This document shows positions 43,066 through 51,791 of a DNA stretch of 64,000 bases, piece by piece (the first letter of the stretch is position 1; each line of letters starts with the position of its first letter). The stretch is from Streptomyces sp. TLI_105 (GTDB taxonomy: Bacteria; Actinomycetota; Actinomycetes; Streptomycetales; Streptomycetaceae). The translations under genes were made by a program, and so were the position numbers. The notes under the pieces are model-generated. The model was not told where the DNA came from. It did no database searches and saw only the letters and a list, made by a program, of their open reading frames with translations. The stretch covers positions 6,449,501 through 6,513,500 of the forward strand of contig NZ_FNSM01000001.1 of the NCBI RefSeq assembly GCF_900105415.1, read 5' to 3'.

Positions 43066-44499
43066 ATGCTGACCGTCCTCGGCTTCGCCATGATCGCGAC
43101 CTTCCTGGTTTTGATCATGCTGAAAAAGATGTCGCCGATCGCGGCGCTCGTACTGATTCCCGCGCTGTTCTGCGTCGCGGTCGGGCAGGGGGCCCAGCTC
43201 GGCGACTACGTCATCGAAGGGGTCGGCAAGCTGGCGCCGACCGCCGCGATGCTGATGTTCGCGATCGTCTACTTCGGCGTCATGATCGACGTCGGTCTCT
43301 TCGACCCGATCGTCCGGGGCATCCTGCGCTTCTGCAAGGCGGACCCCGTGCGGGTCGTCGTGGGTACGGCGGTGCTCGCCGCGATCGTCTCGCTGGACGG
43401 CGACGGCTCCACCACCTTCATGATCACCGTCTCGGCGATGTATCCGCTCTACAAGCGGCTCAAGATGAGCCTGGTGGTCATGACGGGTGTCGCCGCCACC
43501 GCCAACGGCGTCATGAACACCCTGCCGTGGGGCGGACCCACCGCCCGCGCCGCGACCGCGCTCAAGCTGGACGCCGCCGACATCTTCGTGCCGATGATCC
43601 CCGCGCTCGGCGTGGGCCTGCTCTTCGTCTTCGTGCTGGCGTACGTGCTTGGGCGCCGCGAGCGCAAGCGCATCGGCTACCTGACCCTCGACGAGGTGCT
43701 GGTCCCGGAGACCGACGCGGTGCTGGTCACGGCGGGCGGCGGCAAGGGCAAGGGCCAGGGTCAGGGCCAGGGCCAGGGCGGTGGCGGGAAGGCGACGGGC
43801 TCCACCGGCGACGCCACCGGTGCGGCGACCGGTACGAGTGCCGGCGAGGGCGACGGGTTCCAGGGGCTCGACCCGAACCGGACGACGCTCCGCCCCCGGC
43901 TGTACTGGTTCAACGCCGCCCTGACGGTGGCGCTGCTCGCGGCGATGATCCTCGAACTGCTGCCGATCCCGGTGCTGTTCCTCCTCGGCGCCGCCCTCGC
44001 GCTCACCGTCAACTTCCCGAAGATGACCGAGCAGAAGGAGCGGATCGCCGCCCACGCGGACAACGTCCTCAACGTCGCCGGCATGGTCTTCGCCGCCGCC
44101 GTCTTCACCGGCGTCCTCACCGGCACGGGCATGGTCAAGCACATGGCCGACTGGCTCGTCGGCGCCATCCCGGCGGGCATGGGCCCGCACATGGCCCTGG
44201 TCACCGGCGTGCTGAGCCTCCCGCTCACGTACTTCATGTCGAACGACGGCTTCTACTTCGGCGTGCTCCCGGTCCTCGCGGAGGCGGGCGCGGCCCACGG
44301 GGTGTCGTCCCTGGAGATCGCCCGCGCCTCCCTGGTCGGCCAGGCCCTGCACATGTCGAGCCCGCTGGTTCCCGCCGTGTACGTGCTGGTCGGCATGGCG
44401 AAGGTGGAGTTCGGCGACCACACCCGGTTCACGGTGAAGTGGGCCGCGCTGACCTCGCTGGTCGTGCTGGCGGCCGGGATCCTCTTCGGGATCATCTGA
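43066..44499 (+). CDS. CitMHS-family citrate/carboxylate:cation symporter
   Basis: A 477-residue transporter with about twelve spans in two halves. Marks are MLTVLGFAMIATFLVLIMLKKMSP, the conserved VSLDGDGSTTFMITVSAMYPLY and TANGVMNTLPWGGPTARA in the first half, and LPLTYFMSNDGFYFGVLPVLAEA in the second. CitMHS proteins import citrate complexed with Mg2+ or Ca2+. The central cytoplasmic loop (about 225-270) contains a GKGKGQGQGQG repeat and a Thr/Gly-rich stretch not needed for transport. ATG at 43066 with GTGAGG eight bases upstream; a GTG at 43057 is in frame. Confidence 0.9.
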   Translation: MLTVLGFAMIATFLVLIMLKKMSPIAALVLIPALFCVAVGQGAQLGDYVIEGVGKLAPTAAMLMFAIVYFGVMIDVGLFDPIVRGILRFCKADPVRVVVGTAVLAAIVSLDGDGSTTFMITVSAMYPLYKRLKMSLVVMTGVAATANGVMNTLPWGGPTARAATALKLDAADIFVPMIPALGVGLLFVFVLAYVLGRRERKRIGYLTLDEVLVPETDAVLVTAGGGKGKGQGQGQGQGGGGKATGSTGDATGAATGTSAGEGDGFQGLDPNRTTLRPRLYWFNAALTVALLAAMILELLPIPVLFLLGAALALTVNFPKMTEQKERIAAHADNVLNVAGMVFAAAVFTGVLTGTGMVKHMADWLVGAIPAGMGPHMALVTGVLSLPLTYFMSNDGFYFGVLPVLAEAGAAHGVSSLEIARASLVGQALHMSSPLVPAVYVLVGMAKVEFGDHTRFTVKWAALTSLVVLAAGILFGII

Positions 44500-44657
44500 C
44501 CCGGCCGGGCCCCGTCACCAGCGGACGGAGGTGAGCCGGACGGGTGGAAGTCGGAGGGTGGCGCGTCGAGTCGCCACCCTCCGTATCCAGTTTGTGACAG
44601 ATAGTCGGATTATCGCAGCAAGTGCCCGATTGAGTTCACGACTGGAGGACCTTCCCC

Positions 44658-45347
44658 ATGACGACACCCCCCACCCGTGCCCTGCTCCGAGCGTCGCTCG
44701 CCACCCTGGCGCTCAGCGCCGTGACCCTCGGGGGTGCGCCGGCGGCCTTCGCCGCGCCCGGTGACAACGGCGACGTGAAGGTCCACCGGCAGGGCACCCC
44801 CGACACCAGCCAGACCAACGAGCCCCAGGTCGGGTGCATCTTCCGCTTTGCCGGCTTCAACTTCGACGGCCTGCAGAGCATCCAGTGGAGCATCGCCCCG
44901 CAGCCGAACCAGCCAGGCAACCAGTTGTACCCGAGCGGCAGCATCGTTCTCGACGCCAACGGCGACGGGGCCACGGACGACATCAGCGGTGTCCCGACCG
45001 GCATGTACAAGGTCGAATGGACGTGGGAAGGCAAGAACGGCTCCCCGAAGTCGAAGGTCTTCCGGGTGAACTGCCCGGACGGTGGCAACGGCGGGAACGG
45101 GAACGGCGGGAACGGGAACGGCGGTAACGGCAACGGCGGTAATGGGAACGGCGGTAACGGCGGCGGTCACGGCCACGGCAGGCCCCCGCACGGTCCGGTC
45201 GGCGCCGGCGGTGGCGGCAGCGCGCAGCTCGCCGCCGAGGACTCCTCCGCCTTCGGCGTCGGGGCGGCCGTCGCGGCCGGCCTCGCCGGCACGGCCGGAC
45301 TCGTCCTGATCCGCCGCTCGCGCCGCCGCGACAATGGCGCCGCGTAG
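44658..45347 (+). CDS. Secreted surface protein with Gly-Asn repeats and C-terminal anchor
   Basis: The 229-residue protein has a signal peptide (LATLALSAVTLGGAPAAFA) and a beta-rich domain with one cysteine pair (VGCIFRF and FRVNCPDGG). A repeat of GGNGNGGNGN units (about 140-168), a His/Gly/Pro segment, and a final span with basic tail (AAVAAGLAGTAGLVLIRRSRRR) follow. No LPxTG motif precedes the span. The gene overlaps the class F sortase gene by 14 bases, so the two are co-expressed. It resembles small wall-associated proteins of Streptomyces. GGAGG precedes the ATG. Confidence 0.78.
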   Translation: MTTPPTRALLRASLATLALSAVTLGGAPAAFAAPGDNGDVKVHRQGTPDTSQTNEPQVGCIFRFAGFNFDGLQSIQWSIAPQPNQPGNQLYPSGSIVLDANGDGATDDISGVPTGMYKVEWTWEGKNGSPKSKVFRVNCPDGGNGGNGNGGNGNGGNGNGGNGNGGNGGGHGHGRPPHGPVGAGGGGSAQLAAEDSSAFGVGAAVAAGLAGTAGLVLIRRSRRRDNGAA

Positions 45348-46095
45348 GTCCCGCTTCACCCGCAGGCAGCGGCGCCTGCTCCGGCTCGCCAGGACCGTGG
45401 TGGTGACCGTGGTCCTGGTGACGGGGGGTATCTGGTGGGTCGGTGACGAGGAACCGGCCGACCCGCCGCTCGCCGCAGGCCCGGCCGCTCCCGGCCGGGC
45501 CGGGGCGGCGGCCGGAGCGCCCGCCGCCCTGGGCCACAAGCCGAAGCCCCGGGCGCTGCCCAGGGCCACGCCCCGGCCACGGCCCAAGGCCACGCCCCGA
45601 CCGCGGCCCGCATCCCCACCCGCGCCGTTGGCCCGCTCACGCCCCGTCACCGTCGCCGTCCCGGCCATCACCATCGAGGCCCCCGTGATCGAGCTCGGCC
45701 TCGACGCCGCCGGAAAGCTCGGCACACCACCCGTCGACAACCCCCGCGTCGCCGGCTGGTACGCCAAGGGGCCCGCCCCCGGCGAGCGCGGAACCGCCGT
45801 CGTCGTCGGCCACCGCGACACCCGCACCGGGCCCGCCGTCTTCCTCAACCTCAACTCGCTCAGCGCCGGCAACACCGTCCGGGTCGCCCGTGCCGACGGC
45901 AAGGTCGCCGTCTTCACGGTCGACCGCGTCCGGACGTACGCCAAGGACGCCTTCCCCGACAAGGAGGTGTACGGAGACACCGGGCGGCCCGAACTGCGGC
46001 TGCTCACCTGCGGCGGAGCCTTCGACCGGGGCAAGGGCTACGAGGCGAACATCGTCGTCTTCGCCCACCTCACCGAGATCGCCCAGAAGATCTGA
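45334..46095 (+). CDS. Class F sortase
   Basis: The 253-residue protein has an N-terminal span ([16 protein letters not shown]), a long Pro/Arg/Lys-rich linker with [16 protein letters not shown], and a sortase beta-barrel. Its catalytic H160 (VVGHRDT), C226 (LLTCGG) and R232 (FDRGKG) fit class F of actinobacteria. It cleaves a sorting signal and attaches the protein to the cell wall or acts as a transpeptidase. It is coupled to the surface protein at 44658, but that protein lacks a clear LPxTG motif, so the substrate is open. ATG at 45334 lies inside the previous gene. Confidence 0.92.
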   Translation: MAPRRSRFTRRQRRLLRLARTVVVTVVLVTGGIWWVGDEEPADPPLAAGPAAPGRAGAAAGAPAALGHKPKPRALPRATPRPRPKATPRPRPASPPAPLARSRPVTVAVPAITIEAPVIELGLDAAGKLGTPPVDNPRVAGWYAKGPAPGERGTAVVVGHRDTRTGPAVFLNLNSLSAGNTVRVARADGKVAVFTVDRVRTYAKDAFPDKEVYGDTGRPELRLLTCGGAFDRGKGYEANIVVFAHLTEIAQKI

Positions 46096-46146
46096 CCCCG
46101 GCGTCCGGCCCCACGCCCCTGGACCGGCCGGACCCGCACACGAACC

Positions 46147-46192
46147 CACGCCCCGGTCGACGGAATCCAGCCGCTCCGTCGACCGGGGCGTG
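46147..46192. terminator. 18-bp hairpin terminator after sortase
   Basis: Arms 46147-46164 and 46175-46192 pair perfectly over 18 bases with a 10-base loop, 52 bases after the sortase stop. Confidence 0.8.
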
Positions 46193-46508
46193 TGCCGTGC
46201 CCGGTGGCACGGGCCGTCCCGGGTGCGGCACGCGCCGCCGTCCGCCCATCAGGTATGCCGGGTGCCCTCCGGCAAGGGGGGTTCCGCCAGTTCCGGCGCC
46301 GTACGGCTGTACGGGACCGCCGTGGACAGGTGGTGGGCCGGGGCGGCACGATCGAGCGGTGCCGTGGCGTGTCGCCGAGCGGGACCGGAGCGCGCCACCG
46401 ACCGGGTGCGGGGCGCGTCTTCGAGCGGGGCCCGAGCGTGCCGCCGGGCGGGGCCGGAGCCTCCCGCCCGGTGAGACCCGGGGCACGCGGGCGGACCCTG
46501 GCGTCGGA

Positions 46509-46527
46509 AAACTAACAGCGCTAGTTT
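46509..46527. promoter_or_regulatory. TetR-type operator upstream of aldehyde dehydrogenase
   Basis: AAACTA-N7-TAGTTT, with the central ACAGCGC, lies 39 bases before the dehydrogenase ATG in an AT-rich patch. It closely resembles the site at 62359-62377 next to a TetR gene. Confidence 0.55.
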
Positions 46528-46565
46528 GGGTGGGACGACGCCCGGGCGACCTGAGGAGACAGCGG

Positions 46566-47957
46566 ATGAAGGCCCACGACGCGATGTACATCGGCGGGGA
46601 GTGGCGCCCCGCCTCCTCCACCGACACCATCCCGGTGCTGAACCCGGCCGACGAGCAGGTCATCGGCCACGTCCCGGCGGGCACCGCCGAGGACGTCGAC
46701 GCCGCCGTGCGCGCCGCCCGCGCCGCGCTCCCCGGCTGGGCGGCCACCCCGCCCGCCGAGCGCGCGGCCCGGATCGCCGCCCTCCGCGACGCGCTCGCCG
46801 CCCGCGCGGAGGAGATCGCCGCGACCGTCACCGCCGAGCTCGGAGCCCCGCCGCAGCTCGCCGCCGCCGTCCACGCCGGACTGCCGATCGCCGTCGCCGG
46901 CAGCTACGCCGAACTCGCCGCCACCCACCCCTTCGAGGAGAAGGTCGGCAACTCCACCGTCTACGCCGAGCCGGTCGGCGTCGTCGCCGCCATCACCCCC
47001 TGGAACTACCCGCTCCACCAGATCGTCGCCAAGGTCGCCCCGGCCCTCGCCGCCGGCTGCACCACCGTCCTCAAGCCCGCCGAGGACACCCCGCTCACCG
47101 CGCAGCTCTTCGCCGAGGCCGTCCACGAGGCCGGACTGCCCGCCGGCGTCTTCAACCTGGTCACCGGTCTCGGCCCGGTCGCCGGGCAGGCGCTCGCCGA
47201 GCACCCCGACGTGGACCTCGTCTCCTTCACCGGCTCCACCGCCGTCGGCCGCCGCATCGGAGCCCTCGCGGGCGGCGCCGTCAAGCGGGTCGCGCTCGAA
47301 CTCGGCGGCAAGTCCGCGAACGTGATCCTGCCGAGCGCCGACCTCCCCAAGGCCGTCGCCGTCGGCATCGCCAACGTCATGTCCAACTCCGGCCAGACGT
47401 GCAGCGCCTGGACCCGGATGCTGATCCCCGCCGACCGGTACGAGGAGGCGGTGGCGCTCGCCGCCGAGGCCGTCGCCAAGTACGTCCCCGGCGAGCGCGT
47501 CGGCCCCCTGGTCAACGCCAAGCAGCAGGCACGGGTCCGCGGCTACATCGAGAAGGGGATCGAGGAGGGCGCCCGGCTCGTCGCCGGCGGCCCCGAGGCC
47601 CCGCGCGAGACCGGCTACTACGTCTCCCCGACCGTCTTCGCCGACGTCACCCCCGACATGACCATCGCGCAGGAGGAGATCTTCGGCCCCGTCGTCTCGC
47701 TCCTGCGGTACGAGGACGAGGAAGAGGCCCTCGCCATCGCCAACGGGACCGTCTACGGGCTCGCCGGAGCCGTCTGGGGCGAGCCCGAGGCGGCCGTCGC
47801 CTTCGCCCGCCGCATGGACACCGGCCAGGTCGACATCAACGGCGGCCGCTTCAACCCGCTGGCCCCCTTCGGCGGGTACAAGCAGTCCGGCGTCGGCCGG
47901 GAGCTCGGCGCGCACGGCCTCGCCGAGTACCTCCAGACCAAGTCCCTGCAGTTCTAG
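46566..47957 (+). CDS. NAD(P)-dependent aldehyde dehydrogenase
   Basis: A 463-residue enzyme with cofactor motif [22 protein letters not shown] (N147), [10 protein letters not shown], general base E245 (LELGGKS) and nucleophile C279 ([10 protein letters not shown]). It ends with the usual [14 protein letters not shown] block. Length is slightly below the 480-500 of many family members. It oxidises an aldehyde to an acid and is followed 17 bases later by an alcohol dehydrogenase, so the pair could take an alcohol to an acid in two steps. GAGGAGA precedes the ATG. Confidence 0.93.
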   Translation: MKAHDAMYIGGEWRPASSTDTIPVLNPADEQVIGHVPAGTAEDVDAAVRAARAALPGWAATPPAERAARIAALRDALAARAEEIAATVTAELGAPPQLAAAVHAGLPIAVAGSYAELAATHPFEEKVGNSTVYAEPVGVVAAITPWNYPLHQIVAKVAPALAAGCTTVLKPAEDTPLTAQLFAEAVHEAGLPAGVFNLVTGLGPVAGQALAEHPDVDLVSFTGSTAVGRRIGALAGGAVKRVALELGGKSANVILPSADLPKAVAVGIANVMSNSGQTCSAWTRMLIPADRYEEAVALAAEAVAKYVPGERVGPLVNAKQQARVRGYIEKGIEEGARLVAGGPEAPRETGYYVSPTVFADVTPDMTIAQEEIFGPVVSLLRYEDEEEALAIANGTVYGLAGAVWGEPEAAVAFARRMDTGQVDINGGRFNPLAPFGGYKQSGVGRELGAHGLAEYLQTKSLQF

Positions 47958-47974
47958 GCATCGAGGAGAGACGC

Positions 47975-49054
47975 GTGATCCGCGCCGCCGTCCTGCCCGC
48001 CGTCGGCTCTCCGCTGGAGATCACCGGCATCGAACTCCCCGAGCCCGGACCCGGCCAGGTCAGGGTCCGGCTCGCCGCCGCCGGGGTCTGCCATTCCGAC
48101 CTCTCCCTCTCGAACGGCACCATGCGCGTGCCCGTCCCGGCCGTCCTCGGCCACGAGGGCGCGGGCACCGTGGTCTCCGTCGGCGAGGGCGTCACCCACG
48201 TCGCCCCCGGCGACGGCGTCGTCCTCAACTGGGCGCCGTCCTGCGGCAGCTGCCACCCCTGCTCGCTCGGCGAGGTCTGGCTCTGCGCCGACGCCCTGAC
48301 GGGCGCCGCGAACGTCCACGCCCGCACCGAGGACGGCACCGAGCTCCACCCCGGGCTCAACGTCGCCGCCTTCGCGGAGGAGACGGTCGTCGCCGCGAAC
48401 TGCGTCCTGCCCGCCCCGGAGGGGGTGCCGCTCACCGACGCCGCCCTCCTCGGCTGCGCCGTCCTCACCGGCTGGGGCGCCGTCCACCACTCCGCCAAGG
48501 TCAGGGAGGGCGAGACCGTCGCCGTCTTCGGCGTCGGCGGGGTGGGCCTCGCCACGCTCCAGGCCGCCCGGATCGCGGGCGCGTCGACGATCGTCGCCGT
48601 GGACGTCTCCCCGGAGAAGGAGGCGCTCGCGCGGGCCGCCGGGGCCACCGAGTACGTCGTCGCCTCCGAGACCACGGCCAAGGAGATCCGGAAGCTGACC
48701 GGGGGACACGGCGTCGACGTGGCCGTCGAGTGCGTCGGCCGGGCCGTCACCATCCGGACCGCCTGGGAGTCCACCCGGCGCGGCGGCCGCACCACGGTCG
48801 TCGGCATCGGCGGCAAGGACCAGCAGGTCACCTTCAACGCCCTGGAGATCTTCCACTGGGGCCGCACCCTTGCGGGCTGCGTCTACGGCAACTCGAACCC
48901 GGCCGAGGACCTGCCCGTGCTCGCCGAGCACATCCGGGCGGGCCGGTTCGACCTCGGCGCCCTCGTCACCGAGCGGATCACCCTGGAGGGCATCCCGGGC
49001 GCCTTCGAGAACATGCTCGCGGGCAAGGGCGGCCGGGCCCTGGTCGTCTTCTGA
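47975..49054 (+). CDS. Zinc-dependent alcohol dehydrogenase (MDR family)
   Basis: A 359-residue dehydrogenase with catalytic zinc ligands C39 (GVCHSD) and H60-E61 (LGHEGAG), a structural zinc set C90, C93, C96 and C104 ([15 protein letters not shown]), and the NAD-binding GVGGVG. GTG at 47975 follows GAGGAGAG. It forms an operon with the aldehyde dehydrogenase and ends in a shared terminator with the convergent reductase gene. Confidence 0.93.
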   Translation: MIRAAVLPAVGSPLEITGIELPEPGPGQVRVRLAAAGVCHSDLSLSNGTMRVPVPAVLGHEGAGTVVSVGEGVTHVAPGDGVVLNWAPSCGSCHPCSLGEVWLCADALTGAANVHARTEDGTELHPGLNVAAFAEETVVAANCVLPAPEGVPLTDAALLGCAVLTGWGAVHHSAKVREGETVAVFGVGGVGLATLQAARIAGASTIVAVDVSPEKEALARAAGATEYVVASETTAKEIRKLTGGHGVDVAVECVGRAVTIRTAWESTRRGGRTTVVGIGGKDQQVTFNALEIFHWGRTLAGCVYGNSNPAEDLPVLAEHIRAGRFDLGALVTERITLEGIPGAFENMLAGKGGRALVVF

Positions 49055-49066
49055 CCCTGACGCGCC

Positions 49067-49105
49067 GAGGGGCCCGCACCGAGCCCAGGTCGGTGCGGGC
49101 CCCTC
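49067..49105. terminator. 16-bp bidirectional hairpin terminator
   Basis: Arms 49067-49082 and 49090-49105 are perfectly complementary with a 7-base loop, filling the gap between the convergent alcohol dehydrogenase and reductase genes. Confidence 0.85.
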
Positions 49106-49106
49106 G

Positions 49107-50027
49107 TCACAGATCCAGCACGAGACGCTCGCCGCGCGAGCGGCCCACGCAGATCATCATCGTCGTCCCCGAGGCCTTCTCGTCCTCGCCGAGGACGGAG
49201 TCGTGGTGCTCGGGCGTCCCGGCGAGCACCTTCGTCTCACAGGTGCCGCACCAGCCTTCCTCACAGGAGTACGCCACACCCGGCACCACCTCGCGCACGG
49301 TGTCGAGCAGGGTCCGTCCGGGCTCCACGCGCAGAGTCCGCCCGGTCCGCCGCAGCTCGACCTCGAACCCGCCCTCGCCGGAGGGCCTCTCCACCGGCGC
49401 CGCACCGAACCGCTCCATGTGCAGCGGCCCCGCCCAGCGCTCCTCCACCGCCCGCAGCAGCCCCTCGGGTCCGCAGCAGTACACGGCCGTGTCCGCCGGC
49501 AGCCCGCCCAGGACGGCGTCCAGGTCGGGCAGCCCCGCCGTGTCCTGCGGGACGAGCGTGACCCCCGGCAGTCCGGCGAGCTCCTCGCGGTACGCCATGG
49601 ACGCCAGGCTCCGGCCGCCGTACAGCAGGGACCACGAGCCCGGAGGCAGGGAGCGGATCATCGGCAGCAGCGGGGTGATGCCGATGCCGCCCGCGACGAA
49701 CAGGTACCGCTCGGCGGGCACCAGCGGGAAGCGGTTGAACGGGCCCCGGACGCCGAGGACCGTGCCTTCCCCGACCGAGGCGTGGATCTCCTCGGAGCCA
49801 CCCCGACCCGCCGGCTCCCTCAGCACCCCGAGGCGGTAGACGCTCCGGTCGGCCGGATCGCCGCAGAGCGAGTAATGACGGACCGCCCCGGACGGCAGCG
49901 TCACCTCCAGGTGCGCACCGGGCTCCCAGGGCGCGAGGTCGGCGCCCGTGGGATCCGCCAGGAGCAGCCCCCGTACGCCGTCCGCCTCCTCGGCGACCGA
50001 TGTCACCCTCAGCCGGACCATGGACAT
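49107..50027 (-). CDS. Phthalate-dioxygenase-reductase-type ferredoxin reductase
   Basis: The 306-residue protein has an FMN/FAD-binding barrel (PGAHLEVTLPSGAVRHYSLCGDP), an NAD-binding domain (YLFVAGGIGITPLLPMIRSL, AVYCCGPEGLL) and a C-terminal plant-type 2Fe-2S domain (YSCEEGWCGTCETKV plus the distal Cys of MMICVG). This order, flavin-NAD-FeS, is that of VanB/PDR reductases. It passes electrons from NADH to a partner; the Rieske protein and diiron oxidase upstream in the same operon are the obvious candidates. GAGGTGA favours the ATG at 50027. Confidence 0.92.
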   Translation of the reverse strand: MSMVRLRVTSVAEEADGVRGLLLADPTGADLAPWEPGAHLEVTLPSGAVRHYSLCGDPADRSVYRLGVLREPAGRGGSEEIHASVGEGTVLGVRGPFNRFPLVPAERYLFVAGGIGITPLLPMIRSLPPGSWSLLYGGRSLASMAYREELAGLPGVTLVPQDTAGLPDLDAVLGGLPADTAVYCCGPEGLLRAVEERWAGPLHMERFGAAPVERPSGEGGFEVELRRTGRTLRVEPGRTLLDTVREVVPGVAYSCEEGWCGTCETKVLAGTPEHHDSVLGEDEKASGTTMMICVGRSRGERLVLDL

Positions 50028-50031
50028 GGCA

Positions 50032-51483
50032 TCACCTCGAAGCTCGTGACGGCGGCAGCAGCGGCTCCGGCCACACCCGGCACACCACCCCGTACAGCAC
50101 GGCGGCGACCAGGAAGGAGGCCGGCAGACTCAGGTCCACCCCGCCCGTGAGGACGGTCAACGGGCCGGTGTACAGCGGGTTGTTGACCCAGAGGACCCCC
50201 ACGAAGGCGCCAGCCGCGAAGGCCGCGGCGGCGCGCGGGTTGACCCCGCCCGTGTACCAGTACCGTCCGCCGCCGCCCGTGGTGAACGTCCGCAGCGCCT
50301 CCGCGTCGTACCGGCCCCGGTGGAGCACGTACCCGACGGAGAGCACGGCCGCCCACGGGGCCACGACCGTGAGCAGCAGCGTCACGAACGCCGACATGGC
50401 GTCCATCGCGTCGTACACCACCGCCCCGAGGTACAGCACGGCCGCCGCGAGCAGCGCGACCACCGTGGTCACGGCGGCCCGGGAGGAGCGCCAGAACACC
50501 GAGTTGGCCGAGAGCCCGGCCGCGTACAGGCAGAGACCGGCCTGCGGCAGGGTGCCCGCGAAGCCGAAGACGACCACGGCCACCGCGAACCAGCCCGGTA
50601 CGGCGTCCGTGAGGCCCTGCAGCCACGGCTCGTCGGGCACGGGGAAGAGCGTCGTCACGTACGCGCCGGTGAGCAGGGCCGCGAGGCTGCTGAGGAACAT
50701 CGAGACGCCGCTCGCCCGCACCACCCGGCCGGTGGGGGTGGTGGCCGGCATGTAGCGGGTGTAGTCGCCCTGGAAGGTGGCGTACGACAGGGGCACGGTC
50801 GCGGACGCGGTCGCCGCGAGCAGCCAGGTGTGCAGGGTGCTGTCGAGCGCCAGGGGCCCGCCGGCGTATCCCGCGTCGAACTTCGGCGCGAGCACGAGGG
50901 CGGTGCCGAGCAGGACCGCCCCGCCGGTGACCGCCGTGATCCGGTACGTGCGGACCAGCGTCTCGTGCCCGCGCACGGCGACCAGCGCGACCGCCGCCGC
51001 CGTCACGAACATCGCGACGGTCAGCGCGCCCGGACCCGTGGGCGTGGAGAACAGCCGGTGGCCCGCGACCATGACGGCCGTGCCGCCCGTCCACACCGCG
51101 ATCGCGAAGAAGCCGAGCGCCGTCACCACCGTGATGACGTTGCCGACGACCCTGCCCCGCACGCCGAAGTGCGCCCCGCTCGACACCGGATCGTTGGTGC
51201 CGGTGCGGACGCCGAACCGGGCGAGCGGGGCGAGCAGCGCCGTCCCGACGGCGACGCCCGCCGCGATCGCGCTCGCCGACGCCCACCAGCCGAGACCGAA
51301 GACCACGGGCAGCGCGCCGAGCACCACCGTGCCGAACGAGAACTGCGCGGAGGGCCAGATCCATCCGAAGTCGCCCGGCGTCGAGGTGCGCTCCGCCTCG
51401 GGCACCGGTGCGATGCCGTCGTGGTCGACCGCCGCACGGGGCGGCGTCACGGTGGACGCCGCCCCGGTCGGTGTGGTGGTCAT
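50032..51483 (-). CDS. NCS1-family purine/cytosine permease
   Basis: A 483-residue transporter with about twelve spans. Marks are WIWPSAQFSFGTVVLGALPVVFGLGWWAS, GVRTGTNDPVSSGAHFGVRG, ATFQGDYTRYMPATTPTGR and WVNNPLYTGPLTVLTGGVDLSLPASF. NCS1 proteins import nucleobases, allantoin, hydantoins, or thiamin-type heterocycles. It overlaps the Rieske gene by four bases (ATGA) and precedes the reductase by four bases. It could import a precursor or provide self-resistance or recycling for the pathway; the substrate is unknown. Confidence 0.88.
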   Translation of the reverse strand: MTTTPTGAASTVTPPRAAVDHDGIAPVPEAERTSTPGDFGWIWPSAQFSFGTVVLGALPVVFGLGWWASASAIAAGVAVGTALLAPLARFGVRTGTNDPVSSGAHFGVRGRVVGNVITVVTALGFFAIAVWTGGTAVMVAGHRLFSTPTGPGALTVAMFVTAAAVALVAVRGHETLVRTYRITAVTGGAVLLGTALVLAPKFDAGYAGGPLALDSTLHTWLLAATASATVPLSYATFQGDYTRYMPATTPTGRVVRASGVSMFLSSLAALLTGAYVTTLFPVPDEPWLQGLTDAVPGWFAVAVVVFGFAGTLPQAGLCLYAAGLSANSVFWRSSRAAVTTVVALLAAAVLYLGAVVYDAMDAMSAFVTLLLTVVAPWAAVLSVGYVLHRGRYDAEALRTFTTGGGGRYWYTGGVNPRAAAAFAAGAFVGVLWVNNPLYTGPLTVLTGGVDLSLPASFLVAAVLYGVVCRVWPEPLLPPSRASR

Positions 51484-51791
51484 GAGGCGCCCCCGGCGGG
51501 GTCCTCGGGACGGTCCTGGCCGGGCAGCACGTCGACCACCCGGAGGGCGGCGCAGGCCGCCCCCGAGGTGCGCTCGCCGCTGGTCAGGTCGAAGGTCGTG
51601 TGGTGCAGGGGGCAGGTGATCCGCAGCCTGTCCCCGTCGACCCTGCCGTACTTGAGCCGGCCCCCGCGGTGGGGGCAGACGGCGGCCGCGAGGACCTTGC
51701 GGCCGCCGACCTCGACCAGGACCAGGTCCTCGGTCACCTGGCGGACGACGGGCTCGCCGGAGGCCTGCCGCCCGGCGGGCACGGCCGTCAT
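51480..51791 (-). CDS. Rieske 2Fe-2S ferredoxin
   Basis: A 103-residue Rieske-type ferredoxin with cluster ligands C39-x-H41 (AVCPHRGG) and C60-x2-H63 (ITCPLHHTTFDL). It ends in the RVVDVLPG tail. It starts by ATGA overlap with the diiron oxidase gene, which strongly suggests the two proteins work together. It likely shuttles electrons from the PDR-type reductase to the oxidase. Confidence 0.92.
   Translation of the reverse strand: MTAVPAGRQASGEPVVRQVTEDLVLVEVGGRKVLAAAVCPHRGGRLKYGRVDGDRLRITCPLHHTTFDLTSGERTSGAACAALRVVDVLPGQDRPEDPAGGAS

Larger units (their letters stand above)
46096..46565. other. Intergenic region between sortase and aldehyde dehydrogenase
   Basis: This 470-base stretch holds the sortase terminator (46147-46192), then about 300 bases of GC-rich sequence in which open frames exist but none has a start with a ribosome-binding site or recognisable product. 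It ends with the palindromic operator at 46509-46527 and GAGGAGA ahead of the dehydrogenase start. Confidence 0.6.

Noticed and set aside
46200..46500. Open reading frames on both strands in the gap after the sortase terminator
   Set aside because: They lack ribosome-binding sites and recognisable domains, and are Arg/Gly/Pro/Ala-rich as expected from random frames in GC-rich DNA.
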